From Caproicibacterium amylolyticum (GTDB taxonomy: Bacteria > Bacillota > Clostridia > Oscillospirales > Acutalibacteraceae), in assembly GCF_014467055.1 (NCBI RefSeq), contig NZ_CP060696.1, positions 2,046,001 to 2,110,000 on the forward strand: a stretch of 64,000 nucleotides of DNA, read 5' to 3'. The translations under genes were made by a program, and so were the position numbers. Positions within the stretch are counted from its first letter, which is position 1, and each line of letters begins with the position of its first letter. The notes beneath the pieces are model-generated. The model did no database searches, was not told where the DNA came from, and worked only from the letters and a program-made list of their open reading frames with translations. Positions 18,295-27,646 of the stretch are shown here, one piece after another.

Positions 18295-19047
18295 TCAAAT
18301 TTCATACATATCGCTGGACAAAATGCGGCTCAGGAATTTTTTAGTGCGTTCTTCTTTCGGATTCACGAAAATTTCATTTGGTGAACCCTCCTCCACCACA
18401 ACACCGCCGTCCATAAAAATCACATGGTTTGCAGCTTCCTGCGCAAAAGCCATTTCGTGCGTGACAACAATCATGGTAATACCGGTTTTTGCCACACGGC
18501 GGATAACCGCCAGCGTTTCCCCCACCAGTTCCGGGTCAAGCGCGGAGGTCGGCTCGTCAAACAAGATCACCTCCGGGTCAAGCACCACCGCGCGGGCAAT
18601 GCCGACCCGCTGCTGCTGCCCGCCGGAAAGCTGGGAAGGATACGCATCCCACTTATCCGCAAGGCCGACCCACTCCAGCGCTTCTTGTGCGCGGGTACGG
18701 GCGGTTTCCTTGGGTACTTTGCGGGCGGTCACCAACCCCTCCATTACATTTTCCAACGCAGTTTTATTTTGAAATAAATTGTAATTTTGAAACACAAAAG
18801 CTGTTTTGCGGCGAATCTCCAGAATATCGCTTTTGGAGGCTTTGCGGAAATCCACTGTTTTGTCGCCGACAGTCAGCGTGCCGCCGTCCGCTTTTTCCAG
18901 AAAGTTGATACAGCGCAGCAATGTTGTTTTACCGGAACCGCTCGGCCCCAGAATTACAACCACATCGCCGTCATTTACGTGCAGGGAAACATCCTTCAGC
19001 ACATGATTCTGTCCAAAGGATTTCCGGGCATTTTTTACTTCAATCAT
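18295..19047 (-). CDS. Amino-acid ABC transporter ATP-binding protein (probably cystine)
   Basis: A 250-residue polar amino-acid importer ATPase (GlnQ/TcyC type). Walker A is GPSGSGKTT, the signature [15 protein letters not shown], and Walker [15 protein letters not shown]. The H-loop reads VVTHEMAFA. It overlaps the upstream permease gene by 4 nt and is followed 15 nt later by cysK. The pairing with cysK suggests cystine, or another sulfur compound, as the substrate; glutamine-type substrates cannot be excluded from the ATPase alone. Confidence 0.88.
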   Translation of the reverse strand: MIEVKNARKSFGQNHVLKDVSLHVNDGDVVVILGPSGSGKTTLLRCINFLEKADGGTLTVGDKTVDFRKASKSDILEIRRKTAFVFQNYNLFQNKTALENVMEGLVTARKVPKETARTRAQEALEWVGLADKWDAYPSQLSGGQQQRVGIARAVVLDPEVILFDEPTSALDPELVGETLAVIRRVAKTGITMIVVTHEMAFAQEAANHVIFMDGGVVVEEGSPNEIFVNPKEERTKKFLSRILSSDMYEI

Positions 19048-19751
19048 ACCGTTTGCCTCCTGTAGCTTCCCAGCCTGCTTTCCGCTTTTCTGGAAGCGGC
19101 CTCCAGCACCGCGGCTATGCCCCAGTAAATCAGGGCTGCCGCGACATAGCCAACTAAGTAATTATAAGTAACGTTGCACGGCTGAATTGCGCCGTTGAGC
19201 ACATCCATAATGCCAATTGTCATCACCACAGATGTGTTTTTCATCGCGCCTATAACGTTGTTCGTCAGCATTGGCAGTGCCACCGGAATCATCTGCGGCA
19301 CAATCACACGCCGCATGGTCTGCCCGCGGGTCAGTCCGATCGAATAACCAGCTTCAAACTGTCCCTGCCCAACGGAAAGGAACGCGCCGCGGATTGTTTC
19401 CGACATACTGCAGATTTCCATCAGACTGAGTGCAAACAATCCAACTCCCATTACATTTACATTTGCCAGCGATAAATTCAGGTGGAAAAATGCAGCAACA
19501 TCGCCAAACTTCGTCATAAAAATCAAATTATAAATCAGCAGCGCAACAAGGAACGGGATGCCGTTGTAAATTGTGACAAATACGGCAAGAAAGCGCCCCC
19601 AAAAACGAATGCGGTAAATCCTCGCAATCGCAATCAGCGTACCTACCACAGCGCCAAATGCAACCGGCACAACCGTCAGCAAAATTGTATTGGGCAGACA
19701 GCTCAGTCCCGAAAGGACGCACTGCCAAAATTCCTCTAGGGTAAAACTCAT
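19044..19751 (-). CDS. Amino-acid ABC transporter permease 2
   Basis: A 235-residue HisM/TcyB-type permease with about five hydrophobic helices. The segment [20 protein letters not shown], followed by [15 protein letters not shown], is the family hallmark that contacts the ATPase. The start is the ATG at 19751, which overlaps the end of the first permease gene. A much longer open frame upstream is only an accidental extension through that gene. The two permeases should form a heterodimer. Confidence 0.88.
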   Translation of the reverse strand: MSFTLEEFWQCVLSGLSCLPNTILLTVVPVAFGAVVGTLIAIARIYRIRFWGRFLAVFVTIYNGIPFLVALLIYNLIFMTKFGDVAAFFHLNLSLANVNVMGVGLFALSLMEICSMSETIRGAFLSVGQGQFEAGYSIGLTRGQTMRRVIVPQMIPVALPMLTNNVIGAMKNTSVVMTIGIMDVLNGAIQPCNVTYNYLVGYVAAALIYWGIAAVLEAASRKAESRLGSYRRQTV

Positions 19752-20452
19752 GCCGCTGACACGCCCCTTTCTCTGCTGTGGTTTAGCTTCCCATCCAATC
19801 TGCGGAAGAGGGTTTGCAACGCAACGCTGACTGCCACGAAAATAATGGCAATGACCACATAGCTTTCCAGCAGATGGCCGGTTGTCGTACCAATGGTCTG
19901 TGCTCGGCCTACCAAATCCACCACGCCAATCAGGCACGCAAGAGAGGTCTCCTGAAACAGTCCGACCAGATTGATGCCCACGCCGGGCAGCGCGACTCTT
20001 GCCGCCTGCGGCAGCACGATTCGCCGAAATGCCTGCCAGTTTGTCAAGCCGACCGACCACGCGGCTTCCTTTTGCCCTGCCGGTATTGAGCCAATCGCAC
20101 CGCGAAAAATTTCGCTGAGGAACGCCCCTTGGTTCAACCCATAGGTAACACAGACGAAAAACAATTTGTTCCATCCGCTCAAGTCTATACCCGTTAAAAG
20201 CTGCACAATGAACGGCAGCCCATAGTAAACCACCAACAGCTGCACTAGCATTGGTGTGCCCCGCATAAAGGAAACATAAACCGCGAAAATCTGCTGCAAA
20301 GCCGGCACCCGTTCCATACGCGCCAGTGCTATCAAGAGTCCCAGCAGAATGCCTGCCGTTTCCGCCGTTACAACAATCTGCAGCGTTACAGAGAAGTACG
20401 GAAGTATTTTCGGCCACGCGTCCGCAAAACGCTGCCACGAAAAGAAATCCAC
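19748..20452 (-). CDS. Amino-acid ABC transporter permease 1
   Basis: A 234-residue permease of the HisMQ/TcyL family. Landmarks are FMRGTPMLVQLLVVYYGLP and FLSEIFRGAIGSIPAGQKEA, then GLTNWQAFRRIVLPQ. The start is a GTG at 20452, 6-8 nt after AAAGGGGAGG; the longer frame to 20488 would begin inside the ribosome-site region. It follows the binding-protein gene by 48 nt and overlaps the second permease gene by 4 nt. Confidence 0.85.
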   Translation of the reverse strand: MDFFSWQRFADAWPKILPYFSVTLQIVVTAETAGILLGLLIALARMERVPALQQIFAVYVSFMRGTPMLVQLLVVYYGLPFIVQLLTGIDLSGWNKLFFVCVTYGLNQGAFLSEIFRGAIGSIPAGQKEAAWSVGLTNWQAFRRIVLPQAARVALPGVGINLVGLFQETSLACLIGVVDLVGRAQTIGTTTGHLLESYVVIAIIFVAVSVALQTLFRRLDGKLNHSRERGVSAA

Positions 20453-20500
20453 GGCAAACCTCCCCTTTCTCTGCGCTGCGCACCGCATGCAGATCCTTTT

Positions 20501-21346
20501 TTACTCATTTTTCGTGTAATCCGCGCCGATTACCTTTTTTGAGATTGCCGCCAGCTTACCGGAAGTTTTCAGCTTTTTCAGTGCGCCGTCCACCGCTTCC
20601 TGCAGTTTTGTATTGCCCTTTTTAAACACAAAGTAGGTGTCTGAAGTCAGGATAGGCGAACCGACCGCGCGAAGGCCATCGCCGTACTGCTTGTTGTATA
20701 CTTCCAAATCCCGCTTGGTGGTTGAGAAAGCATTCCAACGGCCATTTTTAATGCCTGCTACTACTTCATCCTTCGGCGGGCTGTCCAACAGATCAAGCTT
20801 GATGGGATTGCTTGTGTGCGTTTTGTTGTATTCCTGGAAAAGGTGCGTAGCGTTGTCGCCGTTATCCGCCTGCACATTTTTCCCTGCAAGATCATCCAGT
20901 GTCTTTATATTTTTCGGATTGTCCTTGCGCACAATGATGTACCGCACATAGGTGGTATAGCTTTCCTTACCAAACAAATAGTTTGCTTCACGCTGTGGAT
21001 TCTTTTCAAACTGGTGCGCACCAATCGCAATTTTTCCGCTGTCCAGTGCCAGCAGTACATTCTTGAAGTCAAAGGTCTGGAACGTAAATTTGTACTGCGG
21101 CAGCAGTTCATTTACCGCTTTTAAAACTTCATACTCATAGCCCGCAAGATTGCCGTTTGCGTCCAAATAGCAGTACGGGCTGTAGGCATGGCCGGTACCG
21201 ACCACGATCTCCTGCACGCCGGAGGATGTGCCGGTGTTCGCTGTTCCCGCCGCAGTGGTAGCTGCTTTGGTGCTGCATCCGGCAAATACCCCAAGGACTG
21301 CCGCCGCAGAAAGCAGCGCCGCTGTGAACCTAATATGCTTTTTCAT
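20501..21346 (-). CDS. Amino-acid (probably cystine) binding lipoprotein
   Basis: A 281-residue family-3 solute-binding protein. The signal peptide ends FAGC, giving lipid attachment at C24. A Thr/Ala/Ser-rich linker follows. The binding domain begins EIVVGTGHAYSPYCYLDANG and includes AGYEYEVLKAV and FDFKNVLLALDSGKIAIGAH. A ribosome site GAGGAGGT precedes the ATG. It is the first gene of the transporter-cysK operon. Substrate is inferred from cysK and the sulfur context and not from ligand residues. Confidence 0.85.
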   Translation of the reverse strand: MKKHIRFTAALLSAAAVLGVFAGCSTKAATTAAGTANTGTSSGVQEIVVGTGHAYSPYCYLDANGNLAGYEYEVLKAVNELLPQYKFTFQTFDFKNVLLALDSGKIAIGAHQFEKNPQREANYLFGKESYTTYVRYIIVRKDNPKNIKTLDDLAGKNVQADNGDNATHLFQEYNKTHTSNPIKLDLLDSPPKDEVVAGIKNGRWNAFSTTKRDLEVYNKQYGDGLRAVGSPILTSDTYFVFKKGNTKLQEAVDGALKKLKTSGKLAAISKKVIGADYTKNE

Positions 21347-21402
21347 CTATTCGTACCTCCTCTTAATAATTTGTAGACTCCTGATTCCATTCATTACTTT
21401 CC

Positions 21403-21423
21403 GTCGCTTTCTCAGAAAGCGAC
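21403..21423. repeat. Perfect inverted repeat and repeat-family fragment
   Basis: GTCGCTTTCT and AGAAAGCGAC form a 10-bp inverted repeat around one base. The adjacent stretch to about 21500 includes ACCTTGCCCTTAACATCAT, whose reverse complement resembles TACTAAGGGCAAGG in the 4531-4857 element. The 236-bp gap between the NifK-like gene and the transporter operon holds these repeats and no strong terminator. Confidence 0.45.
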
Positions 21424-21582
21424 TAGAGATGTGGGGGTAAAACCCGCCGCGACCTTGCCCTTAACATCATAAGAAGTGGGTCTGGGCTGCAAGCCCAGGA
21501 TTTTGACCTTGACACAGTAATTTCATAGATTGTTATCAGCTCATTTTTATTTGCATCGAAACAATTCTATTTTAGGCTGCCT

Positions 21583-22884
21583 TTACAGCACCAGTTTCGA
21601 CATACCCACTGTATAAATATCCTCCAGCAGCTTTAAACCGCCGCTGTAACCGGCGATGCTGCTGTTGATAATCAGCCGCTCCTGCACCGGATACGAGATA
21701 TTCACAAAATGACCGCCCAGTTTGTCTGCAATCCCTTTTTCCCAGCTGCTGCCCAAAATCAGCGGCAGACCGCCGAAATCCTCTTTTTCAATTTCTTCGT
21801 CAATATGATGGCCATCTGTGGAAAATTCCACTTCCGCTTCAATACCGTAATTCAGCTTTTTAAACTCGTTTTCAATTTGTTCGCGGTACTGCTGCGGGGT
21901 GTCATCTGTAATAAACTGCTTGGTTGGGAACATGCCCAAATCATTGGTCAAAAACTTTGTGACCGCCAGTGCGTACTGCGCATCCGACACCGTCACAAAC
22001 CGTTTGGACATAATGCGAAGTTCCAAAAATGTATCCGCGTAGCGTTCTATGTAGTAGTAATACTCCGCCTCATGCTGTGCTGTGACCCGCTCTACAAGTT
22101 TCGGGTCGATGCCGGTGAAGTCGCCGACTGCGCGCAGGAAGCGGGAGGTTTCAAATGCGCCAATCGGCAGTACCGAATAATGCAGGTACGGTGTACCGAA
22201 TTTCTTTTCCAGCAGCTGTACGCTTTCTAGACCCGACCACGGCGCCACCAGAATATTAAACTCGGCGGCAGGCACTTTTTTTAGGTTTTCAACACCTTTG
22301 CCAAAGCCGAAAATCGTGTTCGGCTTTAACCCCAGTTCCGCCAGCAGCTTTTCCAGTTCGCGCAGATTGCCGAGCCAGTACGGGTCATACAGCGGCTGCC
22401 CGACAAATAAATTCACCTGCCCCTTTTCCACATGGTCGGCGGGCTTTAAAAACTGGTCAAAAATCGAAGTCAGCACCCAGTCGTGCCCCAGCAGGTTGTT
22501 GCCTTTAAAGCCGGGCGTGTTGGCGTAAACCACCGGCTCGCCCTGCTGCTGAAACTCTCCGGCAATTTCGCCAATATCGTCGCCGATAATCTCTGCGGTA
22601 CAGCCGGACATCACCACATACAAATCCGCGTCTATGACTTTCAGCGCGTTTTCAATAGTGGAATGCAGTTTATCCGCACCGCCGAAAACCACTTCTTTTT
22701 CGCTTAGGCTGCTGCATGGGAAAATGTTCGGGGAAAAATGGCCGGAACCGCCGCGCGTATTACACAGCTTTGCCGCACAGCCGGGTCCCGCGTGCAGAAT
22801 CGGGATTGCCCCCGGAATGGACTGCACGGTCTGCATTGCTCCCAATGCACAGATGTATCTCGGCTGGTCAAGAATCTTTGCCAT
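21583..22884 (-). CDS. Nitrogenase component 1-type protein, beta (NifK-like)
   Basis: A 433-residue member of the nitrogenase component 1 superfamily (PF00148). It would pair with the NifD-like protein to form an alpha2beta2 catalytic core. The three P-cluster cysteines are recognisable as C12 (YICALGA), C36 (HAGPGC) and C95 (SGCTAEIIGDDI). It is shorter than true NifK (about 520 residues), lacking the long N-terminal arm. It starts one base after the NifD-like stop, so translation is tightly coupled. By context it belongs to a group IV nitrogenase-like system acting on a sulfur compound rather than N2; that role is inferred. Confidence 0.85.
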   Translation of the reverse strand: MAKILDQPRYICALGAMQTVQSIPGAIPILHAGPGCAAKLCNTRGGSGHFSPNIFPCSSLSEKEVVFGGADKLHSTIENALKVIDADLYVVMSGCTAEIIGDDIGEIAGEFQQQGEPVVYANTPGFKGNNLLGHDWVLTSIFDQFLKPADHVEKGQVNLFVGQPLYDPYWLGNLRELEKLLAELGLKPNTIFGFGKGVENLKKVPAAEFNILVAPWSGLESVQLLEKKFGTPYLHYSVLPIGAFETSRFLRAVGDFTGIDPKLVERVTAQHEAEYYYYIERYADTFLELRIMSKRFVTVSDAQYALAVTKFLTNDLGMFPTKQFITDDTPQQYREQIENEFKKLNYGIEAEVEFSTDGHHIDEEIEKEDFGGLPLILGSSWEKGIADKLGGHFVNISYPVQERLIINSSIAGYSGGLKLLEDIYTVGMSKLVL

Positions 22885-22885
22885 T

Positions 22886-24349
22886 TCAGTCTTCCTCCTT
22901 CAAAAAAGCGTCGTTCTTTTGGCTGTACCACCAATCGGTGTACGGCAGCTTGACACGTGCGGCAAGGTTTTCTTCAAAACTGCGGTTGCGCACAGTGTCC
23001 AAAACCGTCTTGGCAAAGGAAAGCATCCCTTCATACCCGAAAATCATATATTCATCCGCAACAAACACCGAGGGAATCCCCTGCTTCACCGCCCAGACGG
23101 TAGAACCCGGATGGCGTGAAAAATACAAATCCGGCTTATATTCGTTGAGGATATTCATCACTTCATAGTTCTGCTGGTCGGCTACACTCAGGCGAATGTT
23201 CTGCGGCGAATGCTTCTGCAAATATTCCAACGCAGGCGGCACCTGACCGTTATCGTATTTGTAGTCATAGTGCCACGCCGCCGCCCAGACAACTTCAATA
23301 CCCAGTTCCTGCAGTACACGGGCCACCTCATAGGTATACCCCGGCCCCATGCCAAGAACAGCACGCAGACCTTTCAAGTGCTTTGCCACCGCCTCAATCT
23401 GCGGCATAAAAATTTCCCGCTGCTCCTTGATGTAAGCTTCCACCTCATCACTTTTGTGAATCGTTTTCCCGATTTCGCGCAGCCATCTTTCAAAGCCGAT
23501 AACACCCATTGGATTAATGGAGCGTACATACGGCACGCCGTAGGTTTCTTCCAGTGCGTTGCCAAGGTAAGTACCCAGCGTGCCGCAGATACAGACTGTT
23601 GCCGCCGATTCTGAAAGATGCGAAAGCTCCTCTACTGTGGAATTTGTGTACAGGAACTGTGTTTCATAGCCGAAACGCCGGAACAGCTTTGTGATGAACG
23701 GACGCTGACTTTCAAAGAAATTTTTAAAATTAATTACATTTCGCTTTTCCTTTGGCGGCTTTACCAGTCCCTCCATCACTGCATGGTCGGCAATATCGAA
23801 TCCGGTGGCCCAAATGCGTGACTTAAATCCTTCGCAGTGCACCGCAACAACCGGAATTTCCAGTTCCTCCTGCAGTTCTTCCGCAAGACTGTCAATGTCC
23901 TCTCCGATTACGCCGCTGACGCAGGAAGCCGAGATGAAAATGGCTTTCGGGTGGTACACTTCAAAGGTGTGCCGCGTAATATCCCTCACGGAATCCGCCG
24001 CCCCAAACACAGTATCGTCTTCATCCATGTCGCTGCCAACAATTACCGTATCGTAGGATTTGCCTACCCGCACACCCAGCTGCGTGCCAAGCACCTTTGA
24101 CCCCGGCGCCAACGCTGAACAACCCGCCGGCGCGTGATAGATGACTGCCACATCGCGGATAAGCGCCAGCTGATTAATGCCGCAGCTCGAAAGGCAGTGG
24201 CTGGATTGGCTGAAACAGCGTTCGCGGTTCTTCAATGTGCCGCACCGCGACTTATTTACCAAGTCGTCAAGGTTGCCGCAGTAACCGGTAATTGAACCGA
24301 TTCGCTGTTCACGCGTTGGAACATTGGGTGTTGAGAAATTGAATGACAT
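22886..24349 (-). CDS. Nitrogenase component 1-type protein, alpha (NifD-like)
   Basis: A 487-residue PF00148 protein, the likely catalytic subunit. P-cluster-type cysteines are C52 or C56, C77 (HAPAGC) and C143 (SASCVSGVIGEDI). A cofactor-ligand Cys lies at 253/255 (CICGTLGTYLGN, aligning with the CYRSMN region of NifD). By eye alignment, the NifD His195 region (SLGHHIAND) reads ATGFDIADH here. The His442 region (PYHGFDGF) reads MIFGYEGM. Both N2-reduction histidines therefore appear replaced. The ATG at 24349 has GAGGAGGCG upstream. The residues and sulfur-gene neighbours point to a nitrogenase-like reductase and not to a dinitrogenase. Confidence 0.85.
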   Translation of the reverse strand: MSFNFSTPNVPTREQRIGSITGYCGNLDDLVNKSRCGTLKNRERCFSQSSHCLSSCGINQLALIRDVAVIYHAPAGCSALAPGSKVLGTQLGVRVGKSYDTVIVGSDMDEDDTVFGAADSVRDITRHTFEVYHPKAIFISASCVSGVIGEDIDSLAEELQEELEIPVVAVHCEGFKSRIWATGFDIADHAVMEGLVKPPKEKRNVINFKNFFESQRPFITKLFRRFGYETQFLYTNSTVEELSHLSESAATVCICGTLGTYLGNALEETYGVPYVRSINPMGVIGFERWLREIGKTIHKSDEVEAYIKEQREIFMPQIEAVAKHLKGLRAVLGMGPGYTYEVARVLQELGIEVVWAAAWHYDYKYDNGQVPPALEYLQKHSPQNIRLSVADQQNYEVMNILNEYKPDLYFSRHPGSTVWAVKQGIPSVFVADEYMIFGYEGMLSFAKTVLDTVRNRSFEENLAARVKLPYTDWWYSQKNDAFLKEED

Positions 24350-24392
24350 AAAAACGCCTCCTCTAAAATGACGCACAGCATAATTTACTTTC

Positions 24393-24752
24393 TTAACCCT
24401 GTTTCTTCTTCCGTACCACTCTGTTGTCATAGGCAAATACTTTTGCAATGGCCTCGTCAATCAACTGCGTAATGCAAAATGCAGAAACACCTTTGCTCGC
24501 CAGTGCATTTTCCGCACAGGGACCTATCTGACTCACCAGCACATAGCGGCAGTCCGCCAGGAGGGAAGCCGCCGCTGCCATACCGCTTTCACTAGGTCCG
24601 CCATTCAGACAGGCATGTTGGGTACTTCGTGTTTCCACCAAGTGCTGGGCGCCAGTGTCTGTAACGTCATAAATATAAAATGTTTCCGCTTTTCCAAAGT
24701 GTTTGTTTACCATCCTGCCGTCTGTACTGGCGGCCGCAATGCGAAAAGACAT
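24393..24752 (-). CDS. NifX/NafY-type iron-molybdenum cofactor-binding protein
   Basis: A 119-residue protein of the dinitrogenase iron-molybdenum cofactor biosynthesis family (PF02579). The hallmark VNKHFGKAETFYIYDV is present. Such proteins carry or store NifB-cofactor-type clusters before insertion into component 1. In many bacteria this domain is fused to NifB; here it is separate and adjacent. The ATG at 24752 has GGAGGTG 6 nt upstream. It lies 43 nt before the NifD-like gene, in the same direction as nifB. Confidence 0.82.
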   Translation of the reverse strand: MSFRIAAASTDGRMVNKHFGKAETFYIYDVTDTGAQHLVETRSTQHACLNGGPSESGMAAAASLLADCRYVLVSQIGPCAENALASKGVSAFCITQLIDEAIAKVFAYDNRVVRKKKQG

Positions 24753-24775
24753 GTTCTGCACCTCCGATTTTCAGT

Positions 24776-24998
24776 AAAGTTTTCGCAAGCCTCGCGTGCC
24801 CCGAATGGGTATGTTCACAAGGCTGCGAGGTTTGAGGCAGGACCTCAAGGTCTGCACTTAACTATAAAGCTCTTAGTATCATCAGGGAACGCTGCTGTGT
24901 ACTTGTTTTTCGTACCAAGGACTTTACGGTCAAGTACCAAGGGCTTGGGGCTTTTCCCCAAACCCCACCGCCTTTGAAAAGGCGGGCGAAACTTTTCG
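24776..24998. repeat. Intergenic repeat element, second copy
   Basis: The 250 bases between the NifX-like and NifB genes hold a copy of the repeat family. The right end ACCGCCTTTGAAAAGGCGGG then CGAAACTTTTCG (24967-24998) closely matches the inverted left end of the 4531-4857 element. TAAAGCTCTTAGTATCA matches its interior. No gene is seen. The copy separates nifB from the rest of the operon and could affect transcript processing. Confidence 0.5.
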
Positions 24999-25015
24999 TG
25001 TACGGGCATCTGCGC

Positions 25016-25912
25016 TTATCCGTGCGAAAAAGTCAGCTTCGCCGCCGTTGCTCTCTGGTAAACCTGCGCGCCAAACTCGCTTTCTCCCGGCACGCCAACC
25101 GCATCTGCGCGGCAATGCTGGCAGTGTCGAAACACGTCTATGTATTTCCCCGCTTTTGTGCGTGCTGCATCAATCTGCTGACAAGTAGGCGCTGGGTAAT
25201 TGGAAAGCTCATACTGCGGAATCAGCGGAATGATATTATAAATGCTGGCACCCGCTTCGCTGACCTGCCGTGCAATTTCTTCTATGTGTTCATCATTCAG
25301 CCCCGGCACCAGCACGGTATTGACCTTAATGGTAATATCAGCGGCGGCAATTTTTCGGATGCCCGCAAGCTGATTTTTGATTAGGATTGCGGCACCTTCC
25401 TCTCCCTCATAGACCTTTCCATGCCAGCGCACGCGGTTATTGAGCTTTGCTTCGATTGCCGGATTGACCGCGTTAACAGTCACGGTTAAGGAATCGACAC
25501 CCACGTCAATGATTTCTTCGGCACGTTCCGCCAAAAGCAGTCCATTTGTGCTCATGCATTTTAAAAGCTGTGGGAATTCTTTTCCGACCAGCCGAAAGGT
25601 CTCCAGAGCGTAGTTGGAAGCCAAAGTATCACCCGGCCCGGCGATGCCAACCACAGTAATCTGCGGACACACCTGCAGCGCACGGCGAACAGTTTCCACG
25701 GCCTCCTGCGGGCGGATCACTTCCATTGTTACACCCGGCCGCTGCTCATAATCGTTTATTTTCCGGTCACAGAAGCGACACTCTATATTACAGCCGGGAC
25801 TGACCGGCAGGTGGATGCGCCCCTTGTTGGTCTTGTGTTCACCAAAGCAAGGGTGCGACTGCTTCAGGCGCTCATAGTTTGTGCCTTGCTGCGTCTGCAA
25901 TTCTGTGCTCAC
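25016..25912 (-). CDS. nifB: NifB-type radical SAM cofactor synthase
   Basis: NifB fuses two 4Fe-4S clusters around a SAM-derived carbide to make the Fe8S9C core (NifB-co). This 298-residue protein has the radical-SAM motif CNIECRFC (C41, C45, C48) within the NifB signature HPCF...RIHLPVSPGC. RPGVTMEV, GIAGPGDTLA and the C-terminal CRADAVGVPGE are also present. It lacks the fused NifX domain, which is a separate gene 263 nt downstream. The start is a GTG at 25912. A perfect sigma-A promoter lies upstream. With no NifE, NifN or NifV in view, its product may be used directly by the NifDK-like enzyme. Confidence 0.9.
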   Translation of the reverse strand: MSTELQTQQGTNYERLKQSHPCFGEHKTNKGRIHLPVSPGCNIECRFCDRKINDYEQRPGVTMEVIRPQEAVETVRRALQVCPQITVVGIAGPGDTLASNYALETFRLVGKEFPQLLKCMSTNGLLLAERAEEIIDVGVDSLTVTVNAVNPAIEAKLNNRVRWHGKVYEGEEGAAILIKNQLAGIRKIAAADITIKVNTVLVPGLNDEHIEEIARQVSEAGASIYNIIPLIPQYELSNYPAPTCQQIDAARTKAGKYIDVFRHCQHCRADAVGVPGESEFGAQVYQRATAAKLTFSHG

Positions 25913-25958
25913 TGTGCATTACCGCCCTTCTAAAGCTGCAATTTTAAACTATACCTTA

Positions 25959-25975
25959 CATATATGTTTTGTAAT
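25959..25975 (-). promoter_or_regulatory. Shared sulfur-island motif, nifB copy
   Basis: Minus-strand ATTACAAAACATATATG lies in the 5' leader of nifB, 16 nt from the -10. It matches 15 of 17 bases of a site in the nifH leader, and resembles one in the metNIQ leader. A regulator-binding site is inferred. Confidence 0.45.
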
Positions 25976-25990
25976 GTATTCTTGCACACA

Positions 25991-26019
25991 ATTATACGCC
26001 GCACCACATGCGGTGTCAA
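25991..26019 (-). promoter_or_regulatory. Promoter of the nifB-nifX-nifDK-like operon
   Basis: Minus-strand TTGACA (26014-26019), 17-nt spacer and TATAAT (25991-25996), a perfect consensus. The spacer holds the inverted repeat CCGCA-N5-TGCGG (plus strand CCGCACCACATGCGG). Such a strong promoter is likely held off by a repressor. Confidence 0.8.
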
Positions 26020-26120
26020 CTTCCAAAACTGGTTTTTTCAGAAGATTGTGTAAAACAGTGCAAAGCTGTACTTGTTCATTGCGTTAAATTATTTAAATCA
26101 TATATTTTATATATTTTTAG

Positions 26121-26149
26121 TTGACTTTCTCGGCACAGTGGTCTAAACT
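26121..26149 (+). promoter_or_regulatory. Promoter of the NifH-like gene
   Basis: TTGACT (26121-26126), 17-nt spacer and TAAACT (26144-26149). The same -10 hexamer is used at metNIQ. The 348-bp gap from 25913 to 26260 is filled by the two divergent promoters and their leaders. Confidence 0.65.
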
Positions 26150-26158
26150 ATCCAGTAA

Positions 26159-27115
<957 letters not shown>

Positions 27116-27155
27116 CAGGTGTCAGAACAATTTTATATACTTCTTCGTTCCACCG

Positions 27156-27204
27156 AACAGGGCTTTGGCAAAAAGCAGTTTGCTTTTCCGCCAAAACCCT
27201 GTTT
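27156..27204 (+). terminator. Terminator of the NifH-like gene
   Basis: AACAGGGCTTTGGC and GCCAAAACCCTGTTT form a long stem with an inner AAAAGCA/TGCTTTT pairing, followed by a T-rich tract. Confidence 0.75.
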
Positions 27205-27217
27205 ATTTTCCGGGATA

Positions 27218-27246
27218 TTTACAAACAGCTGCACAGAGAGTATACT
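27218..27246 (+). promoter_or_regulatory. Promoter of the 83-aa protein gene
   Basis: TTTACA (27218-27223), 17-nt spacer and TATACT (27241-27246), directly after the nifH-like terminator. Confidence 0.6.
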
Positions 27247-27283
27247 AAATTTATAAGAAATAATAAGAAAGTGAGGGATAGCT

Positions 27284-27535
27284 GTGAAAGGAACAAAACT
27301 GAATGGTCTTTCCGGGCAGGAAGGCGCGCTGGTTTGGGTCGAATTTGAGGACCCGGACGCCGCCACCTGCGAAAACTGTGGTGCCTGCGGAACCGCCAGC
27401 CTGGCAAACTCCGTTTATAAAGACGGCATTTACCGCGTAGAAGGGCATTTCCTCGTTTCACCGGATGACAGCAGCGTTTATTTTCATGAATTCATTCCCC
27501 GCATTCAGGGAATCTATGAATGGAAAACAGATTGA
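27284..27535 (+). CDS. Small Cys-containing hypothetical protein (83 aa)
   Basis: A soluble 83-residue protein with the motif ATCENCGACG, a CX2CX2C arrangement that could bind zinc or an Fe-S cluster. The flanking sequence (GALVWVEFEDPDA, then YRVEGHFLVSPDDSSVYFHEF) has no match I recognise. The start is GTG at 27284 with GAGGG upstream. It has its own promoter and terminator, so it is a deliberate single-gene unit between the NifH-like gene and the SLC13 transporter. A link to the nitrogenase-like system is possible but unproven. Confidence 0.7.
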   Translation: MKGTKLNGLSGQEGALVWVEFEDPDAATCENCGACGTASLANSVYKDGIYRVEGHFLVSPDDSSVYFHEFIPRIQGIYEWKTD

Positions 27536-27544
27536 CAATATACG

Positions 27545-27572
27545 AAAGGACAGGCTGAGGCCTGTCCTTTTT
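27545..27572 (+). terminator. Terminator of the 83-aa protein gene
   Basis: AAGGACAGGC, TGAG loop, GCCTGTCCTTTTT: a 10-bp stem and T tract right after the stop codon. Confidence 0.85.
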
Positions 27573-27594
27573 ACTTTTTTCAGCAGTGGCTGCC

Positions 27595-27623
27595 TTGTGC
27601 CTCCCTTTTTCCTGTGCTATGAT
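27595..27623 (+). promoter_or_regulatory. Promoter of the SLC13-type transporter gene
   Basis: TTGTGC (27595-27600), 17-nt spacer and TATGAT (27618-27623), about 24 nt before the ATG. Confidence 0.55.
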
Positions 27624-27646
27624 AAACAGGTTTGGGGGAAAATCAA

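Noticed and set aside
19044..20483. A single 479-residue permease
   Set aside because: Only the last 235 residues look like a permease. The first part is an out-of-frame reading of the upstream permease gene, which has its own correct frame at 19748-20452.
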